64,000 nucleotides of DNA from Cognaticolwellia aestuarii. GTDB lineage: Bacteria; Pseudomonadota; Gammaproteobacteria; Enterobacterales; Alteromonadaceae. The DNA is taken from NCBI RefSeq assembly GCF_002000025.1, contig NZ_MUZV01000001.1, forward strand, positions 1-64,000, read 5' to 3'. A program made the translations under genes and the position numbers. This document shows, piece after piece, positions 27,429 through 35,674 of this stretch (position 1 is the first letter of the stretch; the number at the start of each line of letters is the position of its first letter). Under the pieces are notes generated by a model. It was given only the letters and a program-made list of their open reading frames with translations. It searched no databases and was not told the DNA's origin.

Positions 27429-27468
27429 ACATTACTTGCACACTTCCTGCACATTGACCTTTTAAGCT
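27429..27468 (+). promoter_or_regulatory. Shared direct-repeat operator, YHYH gene promoter
   Basis: ACATT (27429-27433), N6, ACACT (27440-27444), N6 ending TGC, ACATT (27451-27455), N7, TAAGCT (27463-27468). A further ACATT at 27421 gives the 8-11-11 spacing seen at the CotH promoter. It lies about 50 bases before the YHYH start codon. Confidence 0.65.
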
Positions 27469-27516
27469 TGAGTTAACTGTTTCTAACCCTAGAAATAAAT
27501 CTTAAAGGAAAAAGCC

Positions 27517-28797
27517 ATGCTACAGAAATTCAGCGCTTATCATTACGTTAAACCCTCGTTAGTAAGTTTGTTATTGCTTTCTACATTAGCCGCTTGCGGT
27601 GGTAGTGATAGTGATAATAATGACGATAGCGGTGAAGTGTTCACCACCAATACTGCACCAGTCGCCAATGCTGGCGAAGATCAAAGTGTCTTTGTTAATA
27701 GTACCGTGATACTTTCGGGCGCGCTTAGTAGCGATGCAGATGGTGACACACTGGGGTATTCTTGGAGTTTATCAACGATTCCAACAGATAGTATTGCCAC
27801 ACTGTCAAGTGAAAATGATGTTTCGCCAACGTTTATAGCTGATGTTATTGGTCATTACATTGTGCACTTAACGGTGAATGACGACCAAGAAAGCAGTGAA
27901 GTCGATAGTGTTGAAATTTTCGTTTCAGAAGTTTCAAATGGTAGTACGGCAAACATTTTATGTGATTATAATTACAACGAATATAACGATTCAATTTATG
28001 TGCTTGAAGACAGCATGGCACAATGGAGCTGTACCGATGACGAGCGCTTGTTAAGTGCTAATGGTGTACCAGATCACAAGGTAGGTGAGTTTCCAAATAG
28101 CAATAACCCTAATGCGATTGAATCACAAACAGTTGCCGATAGCCTAACCTTATCTCCTGTTGAGTCAACCACAGCAACAACCTTGGGCGGACCTCGCGGT
28201 GTAACAGGTTATGTGCTTAATGGGGTTAAAATTGATGCCGGTACTGCAGGTAGTTGTGACGATTCAGGCAATAACTGTAGCCTTATTGATAACAGTGGCA
28301 GTTGGAGTATCGAAGCCTTAGGTCAAACGAGTTTCAATTTTGGTACCGATGACAACAATGCTCATGTTCAACCGGGTGGTGCATATCATTATCATGGCAT
28401 GCCAGAAGGTTTTATTGCTAAACAAGGTGGTGGCGATACAACCATGACTATTATCGGCTGGGCAGCCGATGGTTTTCCAATCTATGCCCGTTATGGCTAC
28501 AGTATTGCCAGTGACGCTACATCACCAATCAAGCTGATCACTGGCAGTTATCAATTGATCAGTGACGTTAGTAGCTCTCGTCCCTCTAAAGATATATATC
28601 CGTTAGGTACCTTCGCACAAGATTGGCAATATGTTGCTGGTTCTGGTGATTTAGATGAATGTAATGGCCGAGTGGGTGTTACGCCTGAGTTCCCTAATGG
28701 TATTTATCACTACTTTGCTACTGAGAGCTACCCTTACTTTCAACGTTGTGTCAAAGGTGAAGTTGACGTTACGGGTGGCATGCCACCACCGCCATAA
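27517..28797 (+). CDS. YHYH-domain lipoprotein with PKD-like domain
   Basis: 426 residues. A lipoprotein signal ends at LAACGGS, followed by an Asp/Ser/Asn-rich linker. Residues about 47-140 form a PKD/Ig-like domain (APVANAGEDQSV, DADGDTLGYSW). Residues about 220-400 carry the YHYH domain, with GGAYHYHGMPEG and later NGIYHYFAT, rich in His and Cys (CDDSGNNC, DECNGR, QRC) and possibly metal-binding. It ends in GGMPPPP. YHYH proteins are exported, of unknown function. The gene has its own copy of the locus operator and AAGGAAA before the ATG. Confidence 0.85.
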   Translation: MLQKFSAYHYVKPSLVSLLLLSTLAACGGSDSDNNDDSGEVFTTNTAPVANAGEDQSVFVNSTVILSGALSSDADGDTLGYSWSLSTIPTDSIATLSSENDVSPTFIADVIGHYIVHLTVNDDQESSEVDSVEIFVSEVSNGSTANILCDYNYNEYNDSIYVLEDSMAQWSCTDDERLLSANGVPDHKVGEFPNSNNPNAIESQTVADSLTLSPVESTTATTLGGPRGVTGYVLNGVKIDAGTAGSCDDSGNNCSLIDNSGSWSIEALGQTSFNFGTDDNNAHVQPGGAYHYHGMPEGFIAKQGGGDTTMTIIGWAADGFPIYARYGYSIASDATSPIKLITGSYQLISDVSSSRPSKDIYPLGTFAQDWQYVAGSGDLDECNGRVGVTPEFPNGIYHYFATESYPYFQRCVKGEVDVTGGMPPPP

Positions 28798-28935
28798 CGC
28801 ATGAGCTCGAATAAAAAACCATAACAGTTAAGCGCTCTTTTAAGCCTATGACTTTATAGAAACAAGCGGACCGGCTTTGATATCAAGCCAGTCCGAACTT
28901 AATACTCATGGTTATAATTTACCGGAAATAACTTG

Positions 28936-29502
28936 ATGAAATTAAACATTAGATTGAGAAATAAACTAAAGATGAAATTATCTCTAACAGCCTTTGCCAC
29001 ATCAGTGGTGTTAATCACTACGCTATTTTCTTCGGCGCTATATGCTCACGTAATGGTGGCACAAAAAGGTACATTAAACGTTGCTGAAGATGGGGTTTAT
29101 ATGGTGATCTCATTACCTGTTTCTGCTTTTACCGCGATTGATGACGATAATGACGGCAAACTTTCTGCGGCGGAGTTTACTTCACATCGTCTAGAAATGA
29201 TCAAAACAGTGCATAGCAAAATCACCTTAAAAGATGAAAATGGTCTACTCACTTTAGAAGGTATAATGCTATCGCCGGTGACCTCTCATCATTCACCTCA
29301 AGCACCCGCGTCACAGCTAGTGGTTATGGGACGTTTTGCTTTAACTCAAGCGAACAGTGCGCTTGAATATCAAGTTAACCTTTTTGGCAAGGGTGAACAT
29401 GAAGATACATTAGCCATCACAGCCACACGTAAAGGTGAGAACAGCAAACACGTGTTTGAGTTGTCTGATAAAAATTCAAAAGTATCTTTATTTACCGAAT
29501 AA
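28936..29502 (+). CDS. Exported EF-hand protein, 188 residues
   Basis: ATG at 28936 with GGAA upstream (TTG 28933 and a shorter start at 28972 are alternatives). A signal peptide (about 14-38, ending ALYA) precedes a beta-rich domain containing one EF-hand loop, DDDNDGKLSAAE (about 73-84). The remainder has no known motif. No copy of the locus operator is seen in the 135 bases upstream, only an imperfect inverted repeat (28867-28895), so it may be read through from the YHYH gene or independently controlled. Confidence 0.75.
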   Translation: MKLNIRLRNKLKMKLSLTAFATSVVLITTLFSSALYAHVMVAQKGTLNVAEDGVYMVISLPVSAFTAIDDDNDGKLSAAEFTSHRLEMIKTVHSKITLKDENGLLTLEGIMLSPVTSHHSPQAPASQLVVMGRFALTQANSALEYQVNLFGKGEHEDTLAITATRKGENSKHVFELSDKNSKVSLFTE

Positions 29503-29662
29503 CATTATCAGAATAAAATGCAGGTTAACGGCTGTTTAATAGCTTTTAACTTGCACAATATTTATATCACTGCTTAATGCGACTTAACGACTAACTAAAC
29601 ACCTTTTACACTTTTAAACTCGATACAAACAGCGACCGCATCACGGTAAAATTTTCATTGGC

Positions 29663-29857
29663 TTAATCTTGTTTGAAGATACCAATAACCTGTTCATTAG
29701 GTCTCACTTCTTGCACCACATGCTCTTCAGGTTGCGACATTAAGTGACCACAACTAACACAGGTTACTGTCTCTACACCATTTTCTTTGGTTAGCCCCAT
29801 GGTGTCCATTGCCTTGCATTTCGGACAAACTGCCCCAGCTATAAATCGTTTCTTCAC
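29663..29857 (-). CDS. yheV: YheV family zinc-ribbon-like protein
   Basis: 64 residues from the GTG at 29857, which gives VKKRFIAGAVCPKC to match E. coli MAIRKRFIAGAKCPAC; GAG lies seven bases upstream. The frame is open to 29968 but the extra 37 residues have no counterpart in YheV. Two CxxC pairs (CPKC and CVSC) suggest a metal ribbon, and the family ending EQVIGIF is present. Function is unknown. It is divergent from yheS; in E. coli yheV lies between slyD and kefB, close to yheS. Confidence 0.85.
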   Translation of the reverse strand: MKKRFIAGAVCPKCKAMDTMGLTKENGVETVTCVSCGHLMSQPEEHVVQEVRPNEQVIGIFKQD

Positions 29858-29986
29858 GTTTAACTCAATTTTAGGTAATTTTTCATTCGTTTTAGCAAGA
29901 TATCTGCCCAGTGTTTCTATTTTACCTTGAACAACCCCCCAAGGAAAAGCGACAATAGCGCCTTGCATTAAAAAGAGTAACGATAA

Positions 29987-31888
29987 ATGATCACAGCTAC
30001 AGACTTAAGTTTAGCCCGAGGTGCAAAATACCTCATAAAATCATCAAGTTTTACCATACACCCAAATCATAAGGTTGGGCTTGTTGGGGCAAACGGCTGT
30101 GGAAAATCCTCTCTATTCGCTAGTTTGCTCGGGACATTACCGCCAGATTTGGGCAACCTATCTATGCCAACAAGCTGGAAAATTGCCACCGTTAAGCAAG
30201 AAACGCCGGCGCTAGAGCAATCTGCTTTAGATTATGTCATGGATGGTGATATAGAGTTTCGCCAGTTAGAAGCAAAATTAGCCCAAGCGCGTGAAAATGA
30301 TAACGGCACACTCGAAGCGACTATTATTAACCAAATTGATACCATCAACGGTTACAGCTTACCTGCTCGTGCTGCTGAGTTACTGCACGGCTTAGGTTTT
30401 ATGCAAGAACAACTAGCAAATCCGGTAAAGTCATTTTCTGGTGGGTGGCGCATGCGCTTGAACTTAGCGCAAGCCTTGATCAGTCGCGCTGATTTATTAC
30501 TATTGGATGAGCCAACTAACCACTTAGATTTAGATGCCGTTATTTGGTTACAACGTTGGTTGAAAAGATTTACTGGCACGTTAGTGTTGATTTCACATGA
30601 TCGAGATTTTCTTGATGATGTAATTGGTCAAATTTTGCATATTGAGCACCAAGCTGCAAAATTATACTCGGGAAACTACAGTGCTTTCGAGCGCCAACGT
30701 GCAGAGCATTTAGCTCAGCAAGATGCGCAATATCAAAAACAACAAAAAGAAGTTGCGCATTTAACCTCGTTCGTTGATCGTTTTCGCGCTAAAGCCAGTA
30801 AAGCAAAACAAGCACAAAGTCGCTTAAAACGTTTGCAAAAACTACCAGATTTAGCGCCAGCACATGTTGACAGCCAATTTACCTTTAGTTTTGAACAACC
30901 CGAAACACTACCTTATCCGCTGTTAGCACTAACGGAAAGTCAGTGTGGCTATAATGATGAAGCCATTATTTTACAGAACGTTGGCATGACTTTAGTACCT
31001 GGCAGCCGTATTGGTTTACTGGGCCGCAATGGCGCGGGTAAATCAACACTTATAAAATCATTGGCCGGTGATCTAGCGCTACTTGCTGGTGAGCGTTACT
31101 GTGCACAAGAGCTCAAAGTAGGTTATTTTTCACAACATCAACTTGAGCAGTTACATATGCCTAGCAGTGCTATTGAGCATATCACTCGGGCAAAGCCTGA
31201 TATTACAGAGTTACAAGCACGGTCGTTTTTAGGGCGTTTTGGCTTTAGCGGTGATCAAGCGCTAGATAAAGTCGGCACTATGTCAGGTGGTGAGAAAGCG
31301 CGCTTAGTTTTAGCCCTCATTGTTTTAGAAAAGCCACAACTGCTATTACTTGATGAACCGACAAACCATCTCGATCTAGAAATGCGTCAAGCCTTAGTAT
31401 TAGCTTTACAAGACTTTGATGGCGCGATTATTCTTATTGCTCATGACAGATATTTATTAGAATCTTGTGTAGATGAGTTTTACTTAGTGGCTAATGGGCG
31501 TGTTATTGATTTTGATGGTGACATTGATGATTATCAACAATGGCTAAATGATGATAAAAAGCAATCAGTCAAAGCAAACAAAATAGTCAGCGAACCACAA
31601 ATAGACAAAAAACAACAACGTAAAGAACAAGCTGAATTACGTAAAAAGGCTTCACCACTGCGTAAGCAAGCAGACAAGTTTGAAAAAATAGTACAAAAAG
31701 CACAAGATGAATTAACCGATGTGGAAGCACAGTTGGCCGATAGTGATATTTATCAGGCTGAGCACAAAAGCAAGCTCACTGAACTTTTAAAGCATCAAGC
31801 TAAGCTGAAGCAAACGCTAGAAGAAAATGAAATGCTATGGCTTGAGCTTGAAGAGCAAATTGAAGAGATAATGTCACAAGCATTATAG
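29987..31888 (+). CDS. yheS: ABC-F ATPase YheS
   Basis: 633 residues, cytoplasmic, no membrane domain. Two ABC cassettes are present: Walker A GANGCGKSS and signature SFSGGWRMRL in the first, GRNGAGKST and TMSGGEKARL in the second, each followed by LLLDEPTNHLDL. Between them is the linker with basic helices typical of ABC-F. A C-terminal coiled coil (about 540-630) is rich in Lys, Glu and Gln. ABC-F proteins act on ribosomes; YheS is linked to relief of stalled translation, of interest beside polyproline proteins. yheT and yheU follow 4 kb later. Confidence 0.95.
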   Translation: MITATDLSLARGAKYLIKSSSFTIHPNHKVGLVGANGCGKSSLFASLLGTLPPDLGNLSMPTSWKIATVKQETPALEQSALDYVMDGDIEFRQLEAKLAQARENDNGTLEATIINQIDTINGYSLPARAAELLHGLGFMQEQLANPVKSFSGGWRMRLNLAQALISRADLLLLDEPTNHLDLDAVIWLQRWLKRFTGTLVLISHDRDFLDDVIGQILHIEHQAAKLYSGNYSAFERQRAEHLAQQDAQYQKQQKEVAHLTSFVDRFRAKASKAKQAQSRLKRLQKLPDLAPAHVDSQFTFSFEQPETLPYPLLALTESQCGYNDEAIILQNVGMTLVPGSRIGLLGRNGAGKSTLIKSLAGDLALLAGERYCAQELKVGYFSQHQLEQLHMPSSAIEHITRAKPDITELQARSFLGRFGFSGDQALDKVGTMSGGEKARLVLALIVLEKPQLLLLDEPTNHLDLEMRQALVLALQDFDGAIILIAHDRYLLESCVDEFYLVANGRVIDFDGDIDDYQQWLNDDKKQSVKANKIVSEPQIDKKQQRKEQAELRKKASPLRKQADKFEKIVQKAQDELTDVEAQLADSDIYQAEHKSKLTELLKHQAKLKQTLEENEMLWLELEEQIEEIMSQAL

Positions 31889-31972
31889 GTTTTATTGCTA
31901 CACTTAAGTTATCGCAGCATGATAGTTTGTCACGGTTATTCATAGTGGCAACACAGACTACAGGACACCATA

Positions 31973-32695
31973 ATGAAAAAGTTAACTTTACTCGCGCTGA
32001 GTATCGCCCTATTAGCTCAAAGCGCTGCAAACAGTGCCGATTTAGACTTAGGCATATATGAATTAAATCGAGGTGAGTTTAGAGCCGCGATAGCTGAATT
32101 TGAACCTTTAGTTGCACAAGAGTATGCACCAGCCCAATATCAAATGGGATTAATTTATTTAAACGGTTATGGGGTAATTAAAGACGCTAAAAAAGCACTT
32201 GAGCTCTTTAATTTAGCTGCTGCACAAAACTACCCTGATGCCCTATTTGATCTTTCTTTGCTTTACAGTGAAGGTGAAGTGACTAAAAAGGATCTCAAAA
32301 CCGCTTATGCATTAATGGAGAAAGCAGCAAATAAAGACCTAGCTCGCGCGCAGTTTAATCTTGGTGTGATGTTATACAACGGCCATGGTGTGGAAAAAAG
32401 TTACCTGCAAGCATCACGTTGGTATCAAAAGGCAGCCGATCAAAACTATGCATTAGCGCAATTTAACTTAGCGTTAATGTATTTTGAAGGAAAAGGTCTC
32501 CCTCAAAGTACTGAGATGTCATACATTTGGAATATTATTGCTGCTAAAAACGGTTACAGTGTAGCAAAACAAAGTCGTGATATGGATGAACATAAATTGT
32601 CTGTCGATCAAATTAAAACCGCACGAGAAAAAGCTGACGCTATTTACCGAAAAATTATCGAACAACGCGAATTAAAACTTAAAAAGTTTCTTTAA
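31973..32695 (+). CDS. Exported Sel1-repeat (TPR-like) protein
   Basis: 240 residues. A signal peptide (about 1-22, ending ANSA) is followed by four to five Sel1-like repeats, for example AQYQMGLIYLNGYGV, AQFNLGVMLYNGHGV and AQFNLALMYFEGKGL. Sel1 repeats mediate protein contacts in the periplasm; no specific partner is visible. The start is preceded by AGGACACC. It ends at a hairpin shared with the convergent LytTR gene. Confidence 0.85.
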   Translation: MKKLTLLALSIALLAQSAANSADLDLGIYELNRGEFRAAIAEFEPLVAQEYAPAQYQMGLIYLNGYGVIKDAKKALELFNLAAAQNYPDALFDLSLLYSEGEVTKKDLKTAYALMEKAANKDLARAQFNLGVMLYNGHGVEKSYLQASRWYQKAADQNYALAQFNLALMYFEGKGLPQSTEMSYIWNIIAAKNGYSVAKQSRDMDEHKLSVDQIKTAREKADAIYRKIIEQRELKLKKFL

Positions 32696-32754
32696 GCCAA
32701 TCGCTATATTTCATCCGTATCAAGACAGGTGACTTTACCAAAAAGTCTAAAATT

Positions 32755-32786
32755 AAAACCTTGTACTTAAGCACTGCAAGGTTTTT
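32755..32786. terminator. Bidirectional terminator hairpin
   Basis: AAAACCTTG (32755-32763) and CAAGGTTTT (32777-32785) form a 9 bp perfect stem with a 13-base loop, followed by T residues on both strands. It lies between the convergent Sel1 and LytTR genes, just before the LytTR stop. Confidence 0.75.
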
Positions 32787-32788
32787 CA

Positions 32789-33655
32789 TTAGGCAAGCCG
32801 CGCTTTAAAGCTTTCTTTATAACGTCGAGATAAGTTTAAGCTTTTTCCAGTCGTTAATTTTACTTCGCTATCACCTGAGCTTAATGGAGTAATTGACTCT
32901 ACATAATTTAAATTAATAGCATGCGAGCGATGAATACGGCAAAACCCCTTGCTCTCTATCTGCTCACTGAGCTGTGTCAATGTTGCACGTGTCGGGTAAA
33001 TCCGACCATCAATATGTAAATTAACATAATTTCCTGATGACTCTAGCCACTCAACATCTGTAATTTTAATAATAAACTCTTTACCGAGCTTTTTTACTAA
33101 TAATCTATCGATATTATGACCAGCTTGACAACTATCACTTTCCGCTTCACTTTGAGCAACCGGATTTGCCTCCCCTTGTAAACGTGACAAAATAAAACGA
33201 TAGCCCTGTAAAAAAATGATAAAAAATATAAATGACCAGAGATCTTTTCGATACTCATAAATCAGTTCAAACCATAAATTACCAAAATCATAACTGCGTT
33301 CAACGGTAAAATAAGCTAGCTTTCTTAGCCCTACCATCATAGCCACATGTAATAATGAAAAAATGCTTGCCGCTAAGAAATATTGGAAAATAGAATATTT
33401 TATTGCTTGCCAATTAAAGGGGGCTCTTTGTAAGAGCATAAAAATAAATGGTAATAAAACTAAGGTCGCTATTGCACTGGAGTACTCCCAGACAAAGGGC
33501 TCCCAAATAGCAAAAGGCATGACAGCATTTTCGCGTTGCGCTTCCATAATTTCTGATGTGGCTAACAAAGTACTATTAATAAAAAAGTAACTAATGAAGA
33601 CAAAAGCTTCATAGCGAAGTTTATATTTTTGAAAGTGCGCTAACTTATTCATCAT
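32789..33655 (-). CDS. Membrane-bound LytTR transcription regulator
   Basis: 288 residues. Four hydrophobic segments (about 16-34, 54-74, 86-108, 138-158) are followed by a linker and a C-terminal LytTR DNA-binding domain (about 182-286), recognisable from WLESSGNYVNLHIDGRIYP, CRIHRSHAINLNYVES and LSRRYKESF. There is no receiver domain, so this is a one-component membrane-tethered regulator. It is divergent from an acyltransferase gene, with two inverted repeats between the starts that could be its operators. Confidence 0.88.
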   Translation of the reverse strand: MMNKLAHFQKYKLRYEAFVFISYFFINSTLLATSEIMEAQRENAVMPFAIWEPFVWEYSSAIATLVLLPFIFMLLQRAPFNWQAIKYSIFQYFLAASIFSLLHVAMMVGLRKLAYFTVERSYDFGNLWFELIYEYRKDLWSFIFFIIFLQGYRFILSRLQGEANPVAQSEAESDSCQAGHNIDRLLVKKLGKEFIIKITDVEWLESSGNYVNLHIDGRIYPTRATLTQLSEQIESKGFCRIHRSHAINLNYVESITPLSSGDSEVKLTTGKSLNLSRRYKESFKARLA

Positions 33656-33665
33656 ATTAATCTAA

Positions 33666-33693
33666 GGCAATATTTTTATCCCTCTATATTGCC
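33666..33693. repeat. Inverted repeat GGCAATAT-N12-ATATTGCC
   Basis: Perfect 8 bp arms (33666-33673, 33686-33693) with a 12-base gap, eleven bases upstream of the LytTR start codon. The arm centres are two helical turns apart, as expected for an operator. A possible autoregulatory site. Confidence 0.5.
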
Positions 33694-33762
33694 GCTTATC
33701 CCTAGTCATTGTTTTTACAGCCTTTATGGCATGCACTTAAGCAGTGTATCAGCGAAGATATC

Positions 33763-33780
33763 TTTATCACAAGTGATAAA
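33763..33780. repeat. 18 bp perfect palindrome TTTATCAC-AA-GTGATAAA
   Basis: TTTATCAC (33763-33770), AA, GTGATAAA (33773-33780). It lies in the LytTR/acyltransferase divergent region, ending four bases before the preferred acyltransferase start. It may be an operator or a hairpin over the ribosome-binding region. Confidence 0.55.
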
Positions 33781-33784
33781 AACA

Positions 33785-35056
33785 ATGATACTTATGTTAA
33801 AAAACCTGGCAGAAAAATTTACACCAAGCACAATACAAATGCCCTTAAGACGCTATGACCTTGACTGGCTCAGGGTGTTTGCCTTTATGCTGTTAATCCT
33901 CTTTCATTGTGGCATGTTTTATGTTGAAAATTGGGGCTGGCATGTCAAAAGCCAATATAGATCGACCTTTCTAGAAAACTTAATGCTGATGCTTTCACCT
34001 TGGCGTATGCCGCTGCTCTGGCTAATTTCAGGTATTGCCATGCGTTTCATTATGGCAAAAGTTACGGTTTGGCGCTTTATTAGTATCCGCTCACTGCGAT
34101 TATTATTACCGTTATTGTTTGGCATTCTGGTCATAGTACCACCTCAACTGTATATTGAAATGACCCACAATGGTGACCTCAATGTCAGTTACTGGCAGTT
34201 TCTCACGTTATTTTTCAGCGACGATAATGGCGTTTTTGATAAATATCAAGCTGGCATCTGGCCTCACATAGATGTTAATCACCTATGGTTTTTACGCTCG
34301 CTTTGGCAGTACTCTTTAGTGATACTTTGTCTTTTGCCGCTACTCAATTCATCTTGGGTAACACGTATGGTGAGCAACTTATTCAAGCAGCACGGTGGCA
34401 TCGCAATTATATTAGCGGGTCTGCCAATAGTACTTATTGAAATAACTTGGCAAATTACTGATCAACGCTACCCACTTGGTTTTACTTTTATGCTTTACGG
34501 CTACCTTATTGGCTGGCAGCATAATTTTTGGCAACGGATAGCCAAAAATATCGTTTGGTTAATATCGAGTTTTATCATTACTTATTTTACTGTACTTTAT
34601 TTCTATAATGAAGTTTGGTTACTCGAACAGGCATCCCCCGGCATTAATCCTCCTTGGCTACTTGTAATAGGCACTATTATTTATAGTTTATTACGCATAT
34701 TAGGTGTACTAATGCTATTGAGTATTGCCTATAAATATTTCAATAAAAACACTAGCAACTTATCTTATCTCAATGAAGCCGTTTACCCCTTTTATATACT
34801 CCATCAGAGCTTTATTGTGGTCCTAGGGTATCACTTAACTCAGTATAATTTAGGTGCCGCACTTGAGGCCGTCATTTTGATTTTAGTCACTTTCCTTGCC
34901 TGCATAGTCAGTTATGAAGTGATTAAACGTGTCAATATATTAAGACCTTGCTTTGGCTTAACCATGAAACCACCAAAGCATTTACTCAGTCAACGCATTG
35001 CCTACATCGTAGCTGCCATATTAATTATTCCTATTGCTTTAGAAATATTAATTTAG
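33785..35056 (+). CDS. Acyltransferase family 3 membrane protein
   Basis: 423 residues from the ATG at 33785; the frame is open from a TTG at 33689, and ATGs at 33731, 33794 and 33839 are alternatives. None has a strong ribosome site, so the start is uncertain. About ten transmembrane helices are present. The N-terminal RRYDLDWLRVFAFMLLILFHCG is the family signature, with the conserved Arg and the catalytic His of the LFHCG segment. Members O-acylate glycans or other surface molecules (OafA, OpgC); the acceptor is unknown. A membrane LytTR regulator lies divergently and probably controls it. Confidence 0.85.
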   Translation: MILMLKNLAEKFTPSTIQMPLRRYDLDWLRVFAFMLLILFHCGMFYVENWGWHVKSQYRSTFLENLMLMLSPWRMPLLWLISGIAMRFIMAKVTVWRFISIRSLRLLLPLLFGILVIVPPQLYIEMTHNGDLNVSYWQFLTLFFSDDNGVFDKYQAGIWPHIDVNHLWFLRSLWQYSLVILCLLPLLNSSWVTRMVSNLFKQHGGIAIILAGLPIVLIEITWQITDQRYPLGFTFMLYGYLIGWQHNFWQRIAKNIVWLISSFIITYFTVLYFYNEVWLLEQASPGINPPWLLVIGTIIYSLLRILGVLMLLSIAYKYFNKNTSNLSYLNEAVYPFYILHQSFIVVLGYHLTQYNLGAALEAVILILVTFLACIVSYEVIKRVNILRPCFGLTMKPPKHLLSQRIAYIVAAILIIPIALEILI

Positions 35057-35111
35057 CATAAAAAACAGAGTGTAATAGCCTAGCTATATCGACTATAAAC
35101 CGACACTGACA

Positions 35112-35125
35112 GTGATCTAAATCAA
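35112..35125 (+). promoter_or_regulatory. FNR-like site
   Basis: GTGAT-CTAA-ATCAA matches TTGAT-N4-ATCAA except at the first base. It lies 73 bases upstream of the DUF3149-like ORF, a distance suited to an oxygen-responsive FNR/EtrA activator. Only one candidate was noticed in the window, so chance cannot be excluded. Confidence 0.45.
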
Positions 35126-35198
35126 CAAACTATGTAGGGTTATTATTTACAATGACTATCTAACCTATTAACTATTTTAATCTCTACTGGAGCAAATT

Positions 35199-35330
35199 AT
35201 GGACATTATAGATATGCTACTCAACGACCCTGTTGTACTTTATTCTTTTGCTGGCTTAGCTATTTTATTAGGCATTGGTGGCTTTTATATTTATTATTTT
35301 GCCAAACACATTAGTGAAGATAAGCAATAG
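35199..35330 (+). CDS. DUF3149-like membrane mini-protein, 43 residues
   Basis: ATG at 35199 with CTGGAG seven bases upstream. The product MDIIDMLLNDPVVLYSFAGL... has one transmembrane helix (about 13-35, LLGIGGFYIYYFA) and a charged tail HISEDKQ. The LLNDPVVL start followed by a single helix is typical of the DUF3149 family of small gammaproteobacterial membrane proteins, recalled from memory. Function is unknown. It is monocistronic, with an FNR-like site upstream. Confidence 0.7.
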   Translation: MDIIDMLLNDPVVLYSFAGLAILLGIGGFYIYYFAKHISEDKQ

Positions 35331-35674
35331 TTAACTCGCTATAACAACGACTAAGCAATGTTACCGGTACAGTAAAACAGGCTAAACATGGCGATTAGAT
35401 ATCGGTTGATAAAGTACTGAAGATAAAGACAGCTCGTTATCGGGCAAGACTGTAATCGTTGACAGTAGTACAACTTTAGTCAATTAAGTTATCACGGTGT
35501 TTCAAGGTCGGATAAAACGATATTGCTGGGTCTGTTATTTAATTTATCTTCCATAAATAATCCCGTTCGCACAAAATCGTTTTTCCAAGCTATTTGGTCG
35601 ACTCAACCGCTTATGGGCATTAGCATGCTTTTAACGTACAATAACTTTTTTGTATTATTTACTATTACCACGTT
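35331..35674. other. Intergenic region, no gene recognised
   Basis: 344 bases upstream of yheT. A 63-codon frame (35523-35714) overlaps the yheT start in another phase and lacks a ribosome site; it was not accepted. The yheT promoter must lie here. No repeat or operator was noticed. Confidence 0.4.

Noticed and set aside
28867-28895. Imperfect inverted repeat before the second EF-hand gene as a terminator
   Set aside because: The stem has mismatches and no T-run on either strand, so termination is not supported.
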